Notes under the pieces: model-generated
The model's input: only the letters and a program-made list of their open reading frames with translations
Told to the model about the DNA's origin: nothing
Database searches by the model: none
Shown: piece after piece, positions 16,984-24,777 of the stretch
How positions within the stretch are numbered: position 1 is the stretch's first letter
How the letters are laid out: each line of letters opens with the position of its first letter
Source of the DNA: Fictibacillus sp. FJAT-27399
GTDB lineage: Bacteria > Bacillota > Bacilli > Bacillales > Fictibacillaceae
Reading direction: 5' to 3'
NCBI RefSeq assembly: GCF_001510655.1
Contig: NZ_LMVC01000005.1
Location: 14,411-78,410, forward strand
DNA: 64,000 nt
Program-made: the position numbers and the translations under genes

Positions 16984-19085
16984 TAAGACACCTCGCTTAT
17001 ATTGGTTTGCTTAAACGGCTCCTCACTTGTCGGAAGTTCTTCCTTTTTAAACCAAACTTTCCACCATATTCTCATAGCATCAATCAACACTCCAAGAATA
17101 AGAAGCATGAAGATTCCAGTCAGCACTGCATTAAGCTGGTTGTTGAAAATAATCTGCTTGGCCGCTTCTGCTGTTGGAATAGTCGGCGGCAATTTCCCGG
17201 CATCCAGCGCTTGCTGAGTGACTTCAGCTTGTTTTAAAAAGCCGATTTTGGGAAGCGATGAGAAAATTTTCTGCCATCCTGCTGTAAACGTTACAATCAT
17301 CAGCCAAGCCAGCGGAGCCAGTGTTACCCAGCAGTACTTGGTCTTGCCCATTTTTAGGATGACTGTCGTAGCTACGATTAAAGCGATCGCAGCGAGCATC
17401 TGGTTCGTGATTCCGAATAACGGCCAGAGCGTGTTGATTCCGCCAAGCGGGTCGGTCACTCCCACGACAAGGAAGTAGCCCCATCCTGCGACAACAAGGG
17501 CACTGGTGATATAAACAGCAGGCATCCAGTCTGTTCTGCCAAGCGGTTTATAGATGTTGCCCAGCAGATCCTGCAGCATGAACCTCCCTACCCTTGTTCC
17601 GGCATCAATGGTCGTTAATATGAACACGGCTTCAAAAAGAATAGCAAAATGATACCAGAAGGCCATGAGTTCAGGACCGCCTACGATCTTAGAAAAGATG
17701 TGGGCCATCCCCACAGCAAGCGAAGGCGCTCCTCCCGTCCTTGAAAGAATCGACTCTTCATCCACCTGCTGGGCGATCGTGTTAATCTCATCTGCATTGA
17801 CAGAGAAGCCCCAGGAAGAAATAGTGGTTGCTGCGGCGCTCACCTCGGTCCCAATCGCTGCAGCAGGAGAGTTAATGGCAAAGTATACTCCCGGTGATAA
17901 AAGAGTGGCTGCTACAAGAGCCATCACCGCTACAAAAGATTCTGTCAGCATCCCTCCGTAACCGATCATGTTAGCATGCTTTTCATTAGCGATCAGCTTC
18001 GGTGTCGTCCCAGATGATATTAAAGAATGGAATCCAGAAACCGCACCGCAGGCAATCGTAATAAAGAGGAACGGAAATAAGTTTCCTGAAAATACTGGTC
18101 CTGTTCCATCCACAAATTTTGTTAGAGCCGGCATTTTAATTTCAGGCATAACGATAAAGATGCCGATTGCCAGCATAGCTATAACCCCTACCTTTAAGAA
18201 GGTGCTCAAGTAATCCCTTGGGGCCAAAAGAAGCCAGACGGGAAGTACAGAGGCAAGAAAACCGTAAACAATCATCATGATGGCAATTGTTTTGCCTTCA
18301 AATGTAAACATTGGAGCCAGGGTTGCAGAGTCAGCCACCCACTGGCCGCTCAGCAAAGCAAAAATCAAAAGAGCAAATCCAATGAGGGAGGCTTCTCCTA
18401 CCCTTCCCGGCCGGAGAAATTTCATATAGATTCCCATAAATAAAGCGATCGGAATCGTCATTGCAATGGTGTACATGCCCCAGGGACTCGCTTTTAAAGC
18501 GTTTACAACAACAAGCCCTAAAACAGCAATGAGAATGATCATGATTGCAAATACTCCGACAAGGGCAAGATAGCCTCCAACTGGCCCTATCTCTTCCCTT
18601 GCAATTTCACCGATCGATTTGCCTTTTCGGCGCATGGAGATGATTAAAATGACGAAATCCTGGACACAGCCCGCAAGTACGGCTCCCGCAATAATCCAGA
18701 TTGTTCCCGGAAGATACCCCATCTGTGCGGCAAGCGTAGGACCTACAAGGGGTCCAGCTCCAGCGATCGCGGCAAAATGATGTCCGTAGAGCACCCATTT
18801 GTTGGTGGGCACATAATCCTTTCCATCACTGTATCTCTCTGCAGGTGTGGCCCGTTTTTTATCCAAACCAAAGATTTTATTCGAGATAAAACGGGAATAA
18901 AACCGGTAAGCAACTGCGTATGTAGCCAGCGATGCCACGACAAACCAAATGGCATTAATGTGCTCGTCCCTCTGCAGGGCAATAACCGACAGACTTAATC
19001 CCCCTGCAAGAGCGATCGCAATCCAAATAATTGTCTTTGTGAAAGGATTGCTTTTCTTTTTAATGGTGCTCGGCTGTGTTTCCAT
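16983..19085 (-). CDS. cstA: CstA family carbon starvation / pyruvate or peptide transporter
   Basis: A 700-residue membrane protein with some 16-18 hydrophobic segments. CstA signatures are visible: RYSDGKDYVPTNKWVLYGHHFAAIAGAGPLVGP near the N-terminus, GCVQDFVILIISMRRKGKSIGEIA, SGFHSLISSGTTPK, LTTIDAGTRVGRFMLQD and NTLWPLFGITNQMLAA. CstA homologues import pyruvate or peptides under carbon limitation. It is about 100 residues longer than B. subtilis CstA and closer in size to E. coli CstA/BtsT. It forms an operon with the YbdD-type gene. A perfect inverted repeat sits in the promoter region. Confidence 0.88.
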   Translation of the reverse strand: METQPSTIKKKSNPFTKTIIWIAIALAGGLSLSVIALQRDEHINAIWFVVASLATYAVAYRFYSRFISNKIFGLDKKRATPAERYSDGKDYVPTNKWVLYGHHFAAIAGAGPLVGPTLAAQMGYLPGTIWIIAGAVLAGCVQDFVILIISMRRKGKSIGEIAREEIGPVGGYLALVGVFAIMIILIAVLGLVVVNALKASPWGMYTIAMTIPIALFMGIYMKFLRPGRVGEASLIGFALLIFALLSGQWVADSATLAPMFTFEGKTIAIMMIVYGFLASVLPVWLLLAPRDYLSTFLKVGVIAMLAIGIFIVMPEIKMPALTKFVDGTGPVFSGNLFPFLFITIACGAVSGFHSLISSGTTPKLIANEKHANMIGYGGMLTESFVAVMALVAATLLSPGVYFAINSPAAAIGTEVSAAATTISSWGFSVNADEINTIAQQVDEESILSRTGGAPSLAVGMAHIFSKIVGGPELMAFWYHFAILFEAVFILTTIDAGTRVGRFMLQDLLGNIYKPLGRTDWMPAVYITSALVVAGWGYFLVVGVTDPLGGINTLWPLFGITNQMLAAIALIVATTVILKMGKTKYCWVTLAPLAWLMIVTFTAGWQKIFSSLPKIGFLKQAEVTQQALDAGKLPPTIPTAEAAKQIIFNNQLNAVLTGIFMLLILGVLIDAMRIWWKVWFKKEELPTSEEPFKQTNISEVS

Positions 19086-19104
19086 TATGCTCCCCCTTAA
19101 AAAA

Positions 19105-19134
19105 TTGTTATAATTACAAGGACAATTATAACAA
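19105..19134. promoter_or_regulatory. Perfect inverted repeat in the cstA / yfhF divergent promoter region
   Basis: TTGTTATAATT and AATTATAACAA form an 11-bp perfect inverted repeat around eight bases. On the minus strand TATAAT within it is a good -10 element with TTTAAA 16 bp upstream, so a regulator bound here would cover the cstA promoter. Confidence 0.5.
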
Positions 19135-19186
19135 ATATTCTTAATATTTAAAATAACTTGAAATTTCGGCTAAAGGAGGATATAGC

Positions 19187-20083
19187 ATGAAGATTGCAAT
19201 TACAGGAGGCACCGGACTGATCGGCTCGGCAGTAACAAACCTCCTTCTTTCCAAGAATCATGATGTATACATCTTAACACGGTCAAAAAAAGAGGCTGAT
19301 GACTCAAAATTGCATTATGTGGAGTGGCTTGGAGATTCCAGTGTTCCTGAAAAAGAGCTTTCCGGTATTGACGCCTTTATTAACCTTGCGGGTGAAAGCA
19401 TCAATGGCCGCTGGACGGAGGAAAAAAAGAAAAAAATTATGGAAAGCCGAATGAAAGCAACGGATGAGGTCCTCCGCATTCTTGACAAACTCCCTGAAAA
19501 ACCTTCTGTACTGGTCAATGCTTCAGCTGTTGGTTACTACGGCACTGCTGAACAGGAGCGCTTTACAGAACGATCGGAACCGAAAAATGAAAATTTTTTA
19601 TCAGAAGTGGCACAAAAGTGGGAACAAAAAGCGGAGAAGGCATCTGAGCTGGGAATCAGGACTGTATTAACTCGTTTTGGAGTAATCCTCAGTGAAAAAG
19701 GAGGAGCTCTCTCCCAGATTGAAATGCCCTATAAGTTCTTTGCCGGGGGCAGAATCGGATCTGGAAGGCAGTGGATATCATGGATTCATCTTGAAGACGC
19801 GGCAAGGCTTATTGCATATGCTATCGAATCAGACATTGAGGGTCCATTAAATGTTACTGCCCCTTTTCCTGTACAGAACAATGATTTCGGAAAAGAATTG
19901 GGAGAAACCATCAAACGTCCTCACTGGCTGCCCGCTCCCGCTTTTGCCATAAAAACTTTGCTTGGTGAAATGAGTGTTCTCATTCTTGAAGGGCAGCATG
20001 CCTATCCCGAAAAGGCACTTCAAGGCGGATTTCAATTCCGTTTTTCAAGGCTTCAGGAAGCATTAAAGAATTTACTGAAATAA
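19187..20083 (+). CDS. yfhF: YfhF, TIGR01777 family epimerase-like protein (SDR39U1)
   Basis: A 298-residue extended-SDR protein. It has the NAD-binding motif GGTGLIGSAV at residues 7-16, INLAGESINGRWTEEKKKKI (the TIGR01777 hallmark with GxWT), SAVGYYG with catalytic Ser and Tyr, RFGVILSEKGGAL, WISWIHLEDAARL and GPLNVTAPFPV, and the C-terminal DUF1731-type ending ALQGGFQFRF. No substrate is known for the bacterial members. TAAAGGAGGATATAGC precedes the ATG. It is divergent from cstA; position near recX matches B. subtilis yfhF. Confidence 0.88.
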   Translation: MKIAITGGTGLIGSAVTNLLLSKNHDVYILTRSKKEADDSKLHYVEWLGDSSVPEKELSGIDAFINLAGESINGRWTEEKKKKIMESRMKATDEVLRILDKLPEKPSVLVNASAVGYYGTAEQERFTERSEPKNENFLSEVAQKWEQKAEKASELGIRTVLTRFGVILSEKGGALSQIEMPYKFFAGGRIGSGRQWISWIHLEDAARLIAYAIESDIEGPLNVTAPFPVQNNDFGKELGETIKRPHWLPAPAFAIKTLLGEMSVLILEGQHAYPEKALQGGFQFRFSRLQEALKNLLK

Positions 20084-20128
20084 GATACAATATATCTAGA
20101 AATAAAAAGAAAATTAGGTGAATGCAGA

Positions 20129-21271
20129 TTGAAAATACTGATTAAAGGGGCAAAGATTTACCCGATTACCTCTCCCGTTTTGCAAAAAGGTGATATCTTC
20201 ATCCAAAACGGAAAAATCAAACATCTTGCCCCATCCATCGAAGAAACCTCGGATATGGTAATCATCCATGCGGAAGGAAGCCACCTTCTGCCCGGGCTGA
20301 TCGATGTCCATACCCACTTGGGGCTTTATGATGAGGGCACAGGATGGGCCGGGAATGATGCAAATGAAACAAATGAAGTACTCACCCCCCATATCCGGGC
20401 GATCGACGGCTGCCATCCGCTGGACAGCGGTTTTCAGGATGCCATCAAGCATGGCATAACATCGGTCCACATTATGCCCGGCAGCGCAAATGTGATTGGA
20501 GGGACAACTTCCGTCATTAAGACTGCTGGAAAGGATATTCGAAAAATGCTGATCAAGGAGCTGGCAGGCCTGAAGCTGGCACTCGGTGAAAACCCGAAAA
20601 GGATTCACAGCGGCAGGGAAAATAACTCCATTACACGGATGGGAATCATGGGGATGCTCCGGGAAGCTTTTTATCACGCAAAAAGCTCTTCTTTTACAGA
20701 GGATTTAAGGATTGCCCCCCTGCTGGCAGCTTTGAACCGTGAAATTCCTGTCAGAATTCACGCTCATCGTGCGGATGATATCCTTTCGGCCCTGCGGCTG
20801 GCAGATGAATTCAATCTTGATCTCCGTATTGAACATTGCACGGAAGGCCATTTAGTTGCCGAGGAGCTGTCTGGCCGAGGTCTCCAAGTTTCAGTAGGTC
20901 CAACCCTAACGAGAAGATCCAAGATTGAGTTAAAGAACAAAACTTGGGAAACGTATAAAATTCTCGCAGATCATGGTCTGGAAGTATCCATTACAACAGA
21001 TCATCCCTATACGCCGATTCATTATTTAAATGTCTGTGCGGCTCTTTCTGTCCGGGAGGGGCTGAGTGAAGAAAATGCCCTGCGCGGCATTACCATCAAC
21101 CCGGCCAAAAACCTGGGCGTTGCCAATCGAATCGGCAGCCTGGAACCCGGAAAAGACGCAGATATCAGCATCTGGACAGAGCATCCGTTTCATTTTTCAT
21201 CTCTTCCGGTAATGACCATAATTGAAGGAAAAATTGTGTATAAAAATAACCAATATTTTCACAAAAAATAA
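20129..21271 (+). CDS. Amidohydrolase (imidazolonepropionase/dipeptidase-like)
   Basis: A 380-residue metal-dependent amidohydrolase. The metal-binding motif HTHLG is in LPGLIDVHTHLGLY (residues ~58-70), followed by a metal His in IRIHAHR, IEHCTEGH with the next His, and TTDHPYTP with the catalytic Asp. The C-terminus GSLEPGKDADISIWTEHPF is the usual closing beta-domain of this superfamily. Substrate unknown. The TTG start eight bases after AGGTG is used. It lies 45 bp after yfhF and may be co-transcribed with it. Confidence 0.8.
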   Translation: MKILIKGAKIYPITSPVLQKGDIFIQNGKIKHLAPSIEETSDMVIIHAEGSHLLPGLIDVHTHLGLYDEGTGWAGNDANETNEVLTPHIRAIDGCHPLDSGFQDAIKHGITSVHIMPGSANVIGGTTSVIKTAGKDIRKMLIKELAGLKLALGENPKRIHSGRENNSITRMGIMGMLREAFYHAKSSSFTEDLRIAPLLAALNREIPVRIHAHRADDILSALRLADEFNLDLRIEHCTEGHLVAEELSGRGLQVSVGPTLTRRSKIELKNKTWETYKILADHGLEVSITTDHPYTPIHYLNVCAALSVREGLSEENALRGITINPAKNLGVANRIGSLEPGKDADISIWTEHPFHFSSLPVMTIIEGKIVYKNNQYFHKK

Positions 21272-21329
21272 ACAAAAAAACTATTTTCTTTTTTAGAAAA
21301 ATATCTTATGATTCAAGTATAAATGAATA

Positions 21330-21440
21330 TGCAAAAACCATAGGGAAGGCAATTGGTGCGCCACCAGAATTTCTGGTCCTAGTGGGTTCGATTCCCACCC
21401 CGAATTAATTTTTATTCTTAATTCGAGGGTGGGATTTTTC
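21330..21440 (+). promoter_or_regulatory. Candidate transcription attenuator with tRNA T-arm-like hairpin
   Basis: The leader of the GNAT gene holds GTGGGTTCGATTCCCAC (21382-21398), a 5-bp stem with a 7-nt loop identical in form to a tRNA T-arm. It overlaps a terminator: bases 21393-21408 pair perfectly with 21418-21434 (16 bp, one bulged A at 21426), followed by TTTTT. The two folds exclude each other. Upstream lie ACCAG/CTGGT and GGTG/CACC hairpins. No full cloverleaf can be drawn, so this is not a tRNA gene. Confidence 0.6.
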
Positions 21441-21461
21441 TGCCCTCTAGGAGGGGTTAAA

Positions 21462-22028
21462 TTGTTAAAAAAGCGTGATTTAAACGACTGTCATGTTCTT
21501 TTCAATTTAATGGCGCACCCGGATGTCTTTCCTTTTGTTCGTCAAAAAACCGACTCGCTTGAAGAATTTATGTTTCTGACCAAGCAGACGATTGAAGAAG
21601 AAGAACGCGGGGAAACGATTTCCAGAACCATTATGGATGAGTGGTATAATCCAATCGGAGCCATCAGCTTGTACGACGTTCAAGATGGCTGCGGATTTCT
21701 GGGCACCTGGATTGGGCAGCCGTATTTTGGCAAGGGCTACAATAAACTTGCTAAAGAAAGTTTTCTGTCCGAATTATTTTACGAAAAGGATATTCAGACG
21801 GTTTTTATGCGGATTCGCAAAACCAATCTTCGTTCGCAAAAAGCTGCAGAAAAAATTCCGTATGTCACAATGGCCAATGAATCACGGGCCGACGTCTATG
21901 AACAGCTCAACCGTAAAGAGGATCTTTATAACCTATATCAGATTGAGAAAGACAACTACATGCTTCATCAGTTAAGAAATCAAAATCAAACCGATGTTTA
22001 TGAAGAAGATCATCTGAAAGAAGCTTAA
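21462..22028 (+). CDS. GNAT family N-acetyltransferase
   Basis: A 188-residue acetyltransferase-fold protein similar to ribosomal-protein and antibiotic acetyltransferases of the GNAT superfamily: LKKRDLNDCHVLFNLMAHPDVFPFVRQK at the N-terminus, NPIGAISLYDVQDGCGFLGTWIGQPYFGKGYNKLAKESFL as the acetyl-CoA-binding centre (GKGYN in place of the common Q/RxxGxG/A), and MRIRKTNLRSQKAAEKI. The TTG at 21462 follows AGGAGGGG. It is the only gene downstream of the T-arm-like attenuator, so its expression is probably conditional. Substrate unknown. Confidence 0.75.
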   Translation: MLKKRDLNDCHVLFNLMAHPDVFPFVRQKTDSLEEFMFLTKQTIEEEERGETISRTIMDEWYNPIGAISLYDVQDGCGFLGTWIGQPYFGKGYNKLAKESFLSELFYEKDIQTVFMRIRKTNLRSQKAAEKIPYVTMANESRADVYEQLNRKEDLYNLYQIEKDNYMLHQLRNQNQTDVYEEDHLKEA

Positions 22029-22057
22029 ATAATTGGCGCCGTTTGAGCCAAACTATA

Positions 22058-22102
22058 AAGGGGATGACTCAGTAAGTTTAACTTGCTGGGTTATCTTCTT
22101 TT
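22058..22102 (+). terminator. Intrinsic terminator of the GNAT gene
   Basis: GATGACTCAGTAAGTT can pair along its whole length with AACTTGCTGGGTTATC (some G-T pairs), followed by TTCTTTTTATTTT. Confidence 0.7.
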
Positions 22103-22127
22103 TATTTTCTAAAAGGGGGAAACAGCC

Positions 22128-22265
22128 TTGAAAAGTAAAAAACGCCAAGCGGAAGAGCGGAACGCCGACCTGACCAAAACGCAGGAGATGCTCTATAAAG
22201 AAGAAATGAAATCAGCGGATGGAGCAGCAAAAAATGCTTTCCCTTCTTCCCAGCAAACAAGATAG
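22128..22265 (+). CDS. yfhE: YfhE family small protein
   Basis: A 45-residue, very charged protein. After a Lys/Arg-rich start it contains LTKTQEMLYKEEMKSADGAAK, the conserved stretch of the YfhE family. The TTG start at 22128 follows AAAAGGGGGAAA. It lies 35 bp ahead of yfhD, and the yfhE/yfhD pair beside yfhF is conserved with B. subtilis, although the order differs here. Function unknown. Confidence 0.65.
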   Translation: MKSKKRQAEERNADLTKTQEMLYKEEMKSADGAAKNAFPSSQQTR

Positions 22266-22300
22266 CTATAAAAAAAGTACCTAATGAGGAGGCTTCACTC

Positions 22301-22471
22301 ATGGATCATGAAAAGAACCAGTTAAGTAATGCACAGGATGGCCTGACAGAAGCAGATCAGATGCAGCCTCAGGGTGTAGATGTTCAATACTCTTCTGAGG
22401 TTGCTGACCAGGACGACCGTGAAGCATTAGAACGTGCCGAAGAAGCAGATCGCCGCCAGCTTAATCAATAA
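22301..22471 (+). CDS. yfhD: YfhD family small protein
   Basis: A 56-residue acidic protein whose C-terminal half (GVDVQYSSEVADQDDREAL then ERAEEADRRQ) matches the YfhD family. GAGGAGG lies eight bases before ATG. The stop codon is followed after seven bases by repeat family A copy 2, whose end can act as a terminator for this transcript. Function unknown; likely in an operon with yfhE. Confidence 0.72.
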   Translation: MDHEKNQLSNAQDGLTEADQMQPQGVDVQYSSEVADQDDREALERAEEADRRQLNQ

Positions 22472-22478
22472 AGACGTT

Positions 22479-22792
22479 AAAGGGGCTGTCCAAGAAGTCT
22501 GTAAGCTGTTGATTTCCGTTCCAGGCTCCTCGCTTTCCGCGGAGCGTGCGGTGAGCCTTACCGGCGTGAACGCCTACTTTTTGGTGCAAGCACCGGCGGG
22601 AGTCTCACCTGTCACGCTAGTCCCGCAGGACAAGGAAGGCTGCGGCAGCGTTATATCGCACGAAGAAAATGTGAAATTCATTTTCGAGGAGTCTCGCATC
22701 TTCCACTTCAATTAACTTTTCATTGAAGATTTTTCAAGCCAAAAAGGGGCTGCCTGAAGGTCAATTTTCGACTTTCTGGACAGCCCCTTTTT
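22479..22792 (+). repeat. Repeat family A, copy 2 (full length, 314 bp)
   Basis: Terminal inverted repeats AAAGGGGCTGTCCAAGAAGT and GACTTTCTGGACAGCCCCTT bound the element. Inside are GC-rich palindromes (for example TTTCCGCGGA and GGCGTGAACGCC), the core AGTCTCACCTGTCACGCTAG, and a right-end hairpin followed by T residues. No transposase is encoded, so it is MITE-like. Confidence 0.85.
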
Positions 22793-22834
22793 CTAAAAAA
22801 CTTTTATGGGGAACTTTATGGCTTGTGGGTAAGG

Positions 22835-23030
22835 TTATCCACAGGATGTTAATATCGTGGATAACTTTTATTGTTTTTAAAGACTTTGTAATTTTTTTGA
22901 CGAATATTGTAGCCTTTATAATTTTTTCATTATTTTACATATGCACAAGCAGTGGATAACATTGTGGATTGTGTGAATATGTCAGAAAATATCGATTTAT
23001 AAAATACTTTTCAACAAACATTGTGGATAA
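22835..23030. other. Cluster of DnaA-box-like sites
   Basis: In an AT-rich gap, TTATCCACA (22835-22843) and its reverse TGTGGATAA (23022-23030) are perfect DnaA boxes. CGTGGATAA (22856-22864) and AGTGGATAA (22951-22959) have one mismatch, and TGTGGATTG (22964-22972) has two. This resembles the DnaA-box clusters that titrate DnaA away from oriC; nothing suggests a replication origin of its own. Confidence 0.55.
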
Positions 23031-23113
23031 CAGAGACCCTACCTTCCTGCATGTCTTGTAGGTCAGTATCTTTATGTTTATAATTAGAAAAAATTAACAT
23101 ATAGGAAGGAAGG

Positions 23114-23209
23114 GATTCGTCCTCCGCTTTCTGGTGGAACACCGGAAAGGGTGGCGGATCTTTTGGAGACAGCTGCAGCGAGGGCGGAGATGGCTGGGGC
23201 GGAGATTAG
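23114..23209 (+). pseudogene. Possible remnant of a small Gly/Cys-rich protein
   Basis: A 31-codon frame reads DSSSAFWWNTGKGGGSFG and then a DSCSEGGDGWGGD tail, which resembles the C-terminal tails of small Gly/Cys-rich membrane proteins in Bacillaceae. It is preceded by GGAAGGAAGGG but has no start codon, and a stop lies just upstream in frame. It may be a decayed 3-prime end or chance. The rest of 22793-23236 holds only the DnaA-box-like sites. Confidence 0.25.
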
Positions 23210-23236
23210 TTCCATAATATTCTGCCTATTAAAAAA

Positions 23237-23258
23237 GACAAAGGGAATGACTCCCTTT
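23237..23258 (-). terminator. Intrinsic terminator of rlmCD
   Basis: AAAGGGA and TCCCTTT form a hairpin with a 5-nt loop; on the minus strand it continues into a T-rich run. Confidence 0.7.
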
Positions 23259-23263
23259 CTCTT

Positions 23264-24670
23264 TTATTTCTCCCAGACAAGTGAACAAACCACTTCGACA
23301 TGAGCCGTATGAGGAAACATATCCACAGGTGTCAGGCTTTCAACTTTAAACCCTTCACTTATCAACATGTGGACATCTTTTGCCAAGGTGGATGGGTTGC
23401 ATGAAACATAAACCATTCTCTTCGGCTTAATCTTCCCTACTGTTTTTAAGAAGGCCTGATCACAGCCCGTTCTGGGAGGATCAACCACAATAACGTCCGG
23501 CTGCCAACCTTCTTTCAGCCACTTCGGAAGAATTTCCTCTGCTTTGCCCGTCTCATAATGGGTGTTCGAAAATTCATGCCTTTTCGCGTTTTCTTTTGCA
23601 TTTCGTATCGACTCATCGATGACGTCCATCCCTCTGACCTCTCGGGCATCTGGAGCAAGCCAGAGCCCGATCGTTCCAGCTCCGCAATACGCGTCCACAA
23701 TTTTTTCTGTACCAGTCAGTTTCGCCGCTTTCTTCGCCTCATCATACAATTTTACCGTTTGCTTAGGATTCAGCTGAAAGAATGCACGAGCCGACAGATC
23801 AAATGACAATTCACCTAATTGTTCACCTATGGTTTCCGGTCCTTCCAATGGAATTGTTTGATCGCCGAAAATGATGGATGTTTTCTTATCATTCACGTTT
23901 TGAACGATGGAAGTAACGTTCGGAATCCGTTTCTTGATTTCTGACACAAGCAGTTCTTTTCGAGGAATCATTTTTTGAGCCGTTACTAAAACCAGCTGTG
24001 TTTCCCCTGTTTCAAAGCCTGTCCTTACGACGATCGTTCTGATGATCCCCGTGCGTTTTTTCTCATGATAAATGGAGATGTTCAGATCCTCCAGGATTTT
24101 TTTTACAGCATTGGTTATGCGAACCGTCTCGGGATGCTGTACCATGCACTGATCTAGATCGATAATGCGATGAGAATTTAGTCCATAGAGCCCCGCGGTG
24201 ACCTTGTCTTTATCTTTAGCTGCTTGAAGCTGGCTCTTGTTGCGGTATTCCCAAGGGTGTTCCATGCCAATGGTTGATTTAAGCGGCAGATCTTCCGGCT
24301 TTATTTTCGTATAGCGCTCGAAGGCCTGACGGACCACATCCTGCTTCTCTCTCAGCTGTCCTGCATAGCTGAGATGCTGAAGCTGGCAGCCGCCGCATTG
24401 TTCATAAATCGGACAAGGCGGAACAACCCGGTCTTTTGATTTTTTGCGGATGCTTTTGACTTTTGCTTCCGCCCGGTTGGGATAAACATGTTCAATCTGC
24501 GCTGTTATTTCTTCCCCAGGAAGAGCACCTGGAACAAAAACAACCGTGCGTTTATAAAAACCGACTCCCTCTCCATTAATGCCGAGGCGTTTAATTTTGA
24601 GTGGGATGGTTTGCCCTTTATTTAATGCTGTTTTTTGTTTATGGTTGGCTGTTTCTTTTGCCATAGCCAT
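23264..24670 (-). CDS. rlmCD: 23S rRNA (uracil-5)-methyltransferase RlmCD
   Basis: A 468-residue SAM-dependent RNA methyltransferase. N-terminal TRAM domain (about residues 20-80: [28 protein letters not shown]), an Fe-S cysteine cluster [10 protein letters not shown], then a Rossmann domain with SAM motif [24 protein letters not shown] and the catalytic Cys in [11 protein letters not shown]. In B. subtilis a single enzyme of this type (YefA) makes m5U at two 23S rRNA positions; whether this one does both is inferred. It stands alone between two terminators. Confidence 0.88.
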   Translation of the reverse strand: MAMAKETANHKQKTALNKGQTIPLKIKRLGINGEGVGFYKRTVVFVPGALPGEEITAQIEHVYPNRAEAKVKSIRKKSKDRVVPPCPIYEQCGGCQLQHLSYAGQLREKQDVVRQAFERYTKIKPEDLPLKSTIGMEHPWEYRNKSQLQAAKDKDKVTAGLYGLNSHRIIDLDQCMVQHPETVRITNAVKKILEDLNISIYHEKKRTGIIRTIVVRTGFETGETQLVLVTAQKMIPRKELLVSEIKKRIPNVTSIVQNVNDKKTSIIFGDQTIPLEGPETIGEQLGELSFDLSARAFFQLNPKQTVKLYDEAKKAAKLTGTEKIVDAYCGAGTIGLWLAPDAREVRGMDVIDESIRNAKENAKRHEFSNTHYETGKAEEILPKWLKEGWQPDVIVVDPPRTGCDQAFLKTVGKIKPKRMVYVSCNPSTLAKDVHMLISEGFKVESLTPVDMFPHTAHVEVVCSLVWEK

Positions 24671-24750
24671 TCACTTCTCTCAAAATAATTTTTTCGATCC
24701 ATTATAGCATTGTTTACACCTTGTTCCCACTAACATGTCCAAACAGATGA

Positions 24751-24777
24751 AAAAAAGCCTTGATCAAGGCTTTTTTG
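24751..24777 (-). terminator. Palindromic terminator overlapping the pdaA stop
   Basis: AAAAAAGCCTTGATCAAGG and its complement form a perfect palindrome. The pdaA stop codon lies inside it. Confidence 0.8.

Noticed and set aside
21351-21420. tRNA gene at the T-arm-like sequence
   Set aside because: Only the T-arm is canonical. No acceptor stem pairs with CCCGAAT, the anticodon arm does not allow a 7-nt loop with U at position 33, and there is no CCA. The bases after the T-arm pair instead in a terminator.
22479-22792. CRISPR or integron interpretation of the repeated palindromes
   Set aside because: The copies are dispersed, bounded by inverted termini, not spaced regularly, and no cas or integrase gene is present.
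22835-23030. A chromosomal origin of replication
   Set aside because: No dnaA, dnaN or other origin genes nearby and no AT-rich unwinding trio pattern recognised; a titration cluster is the simpler reading.
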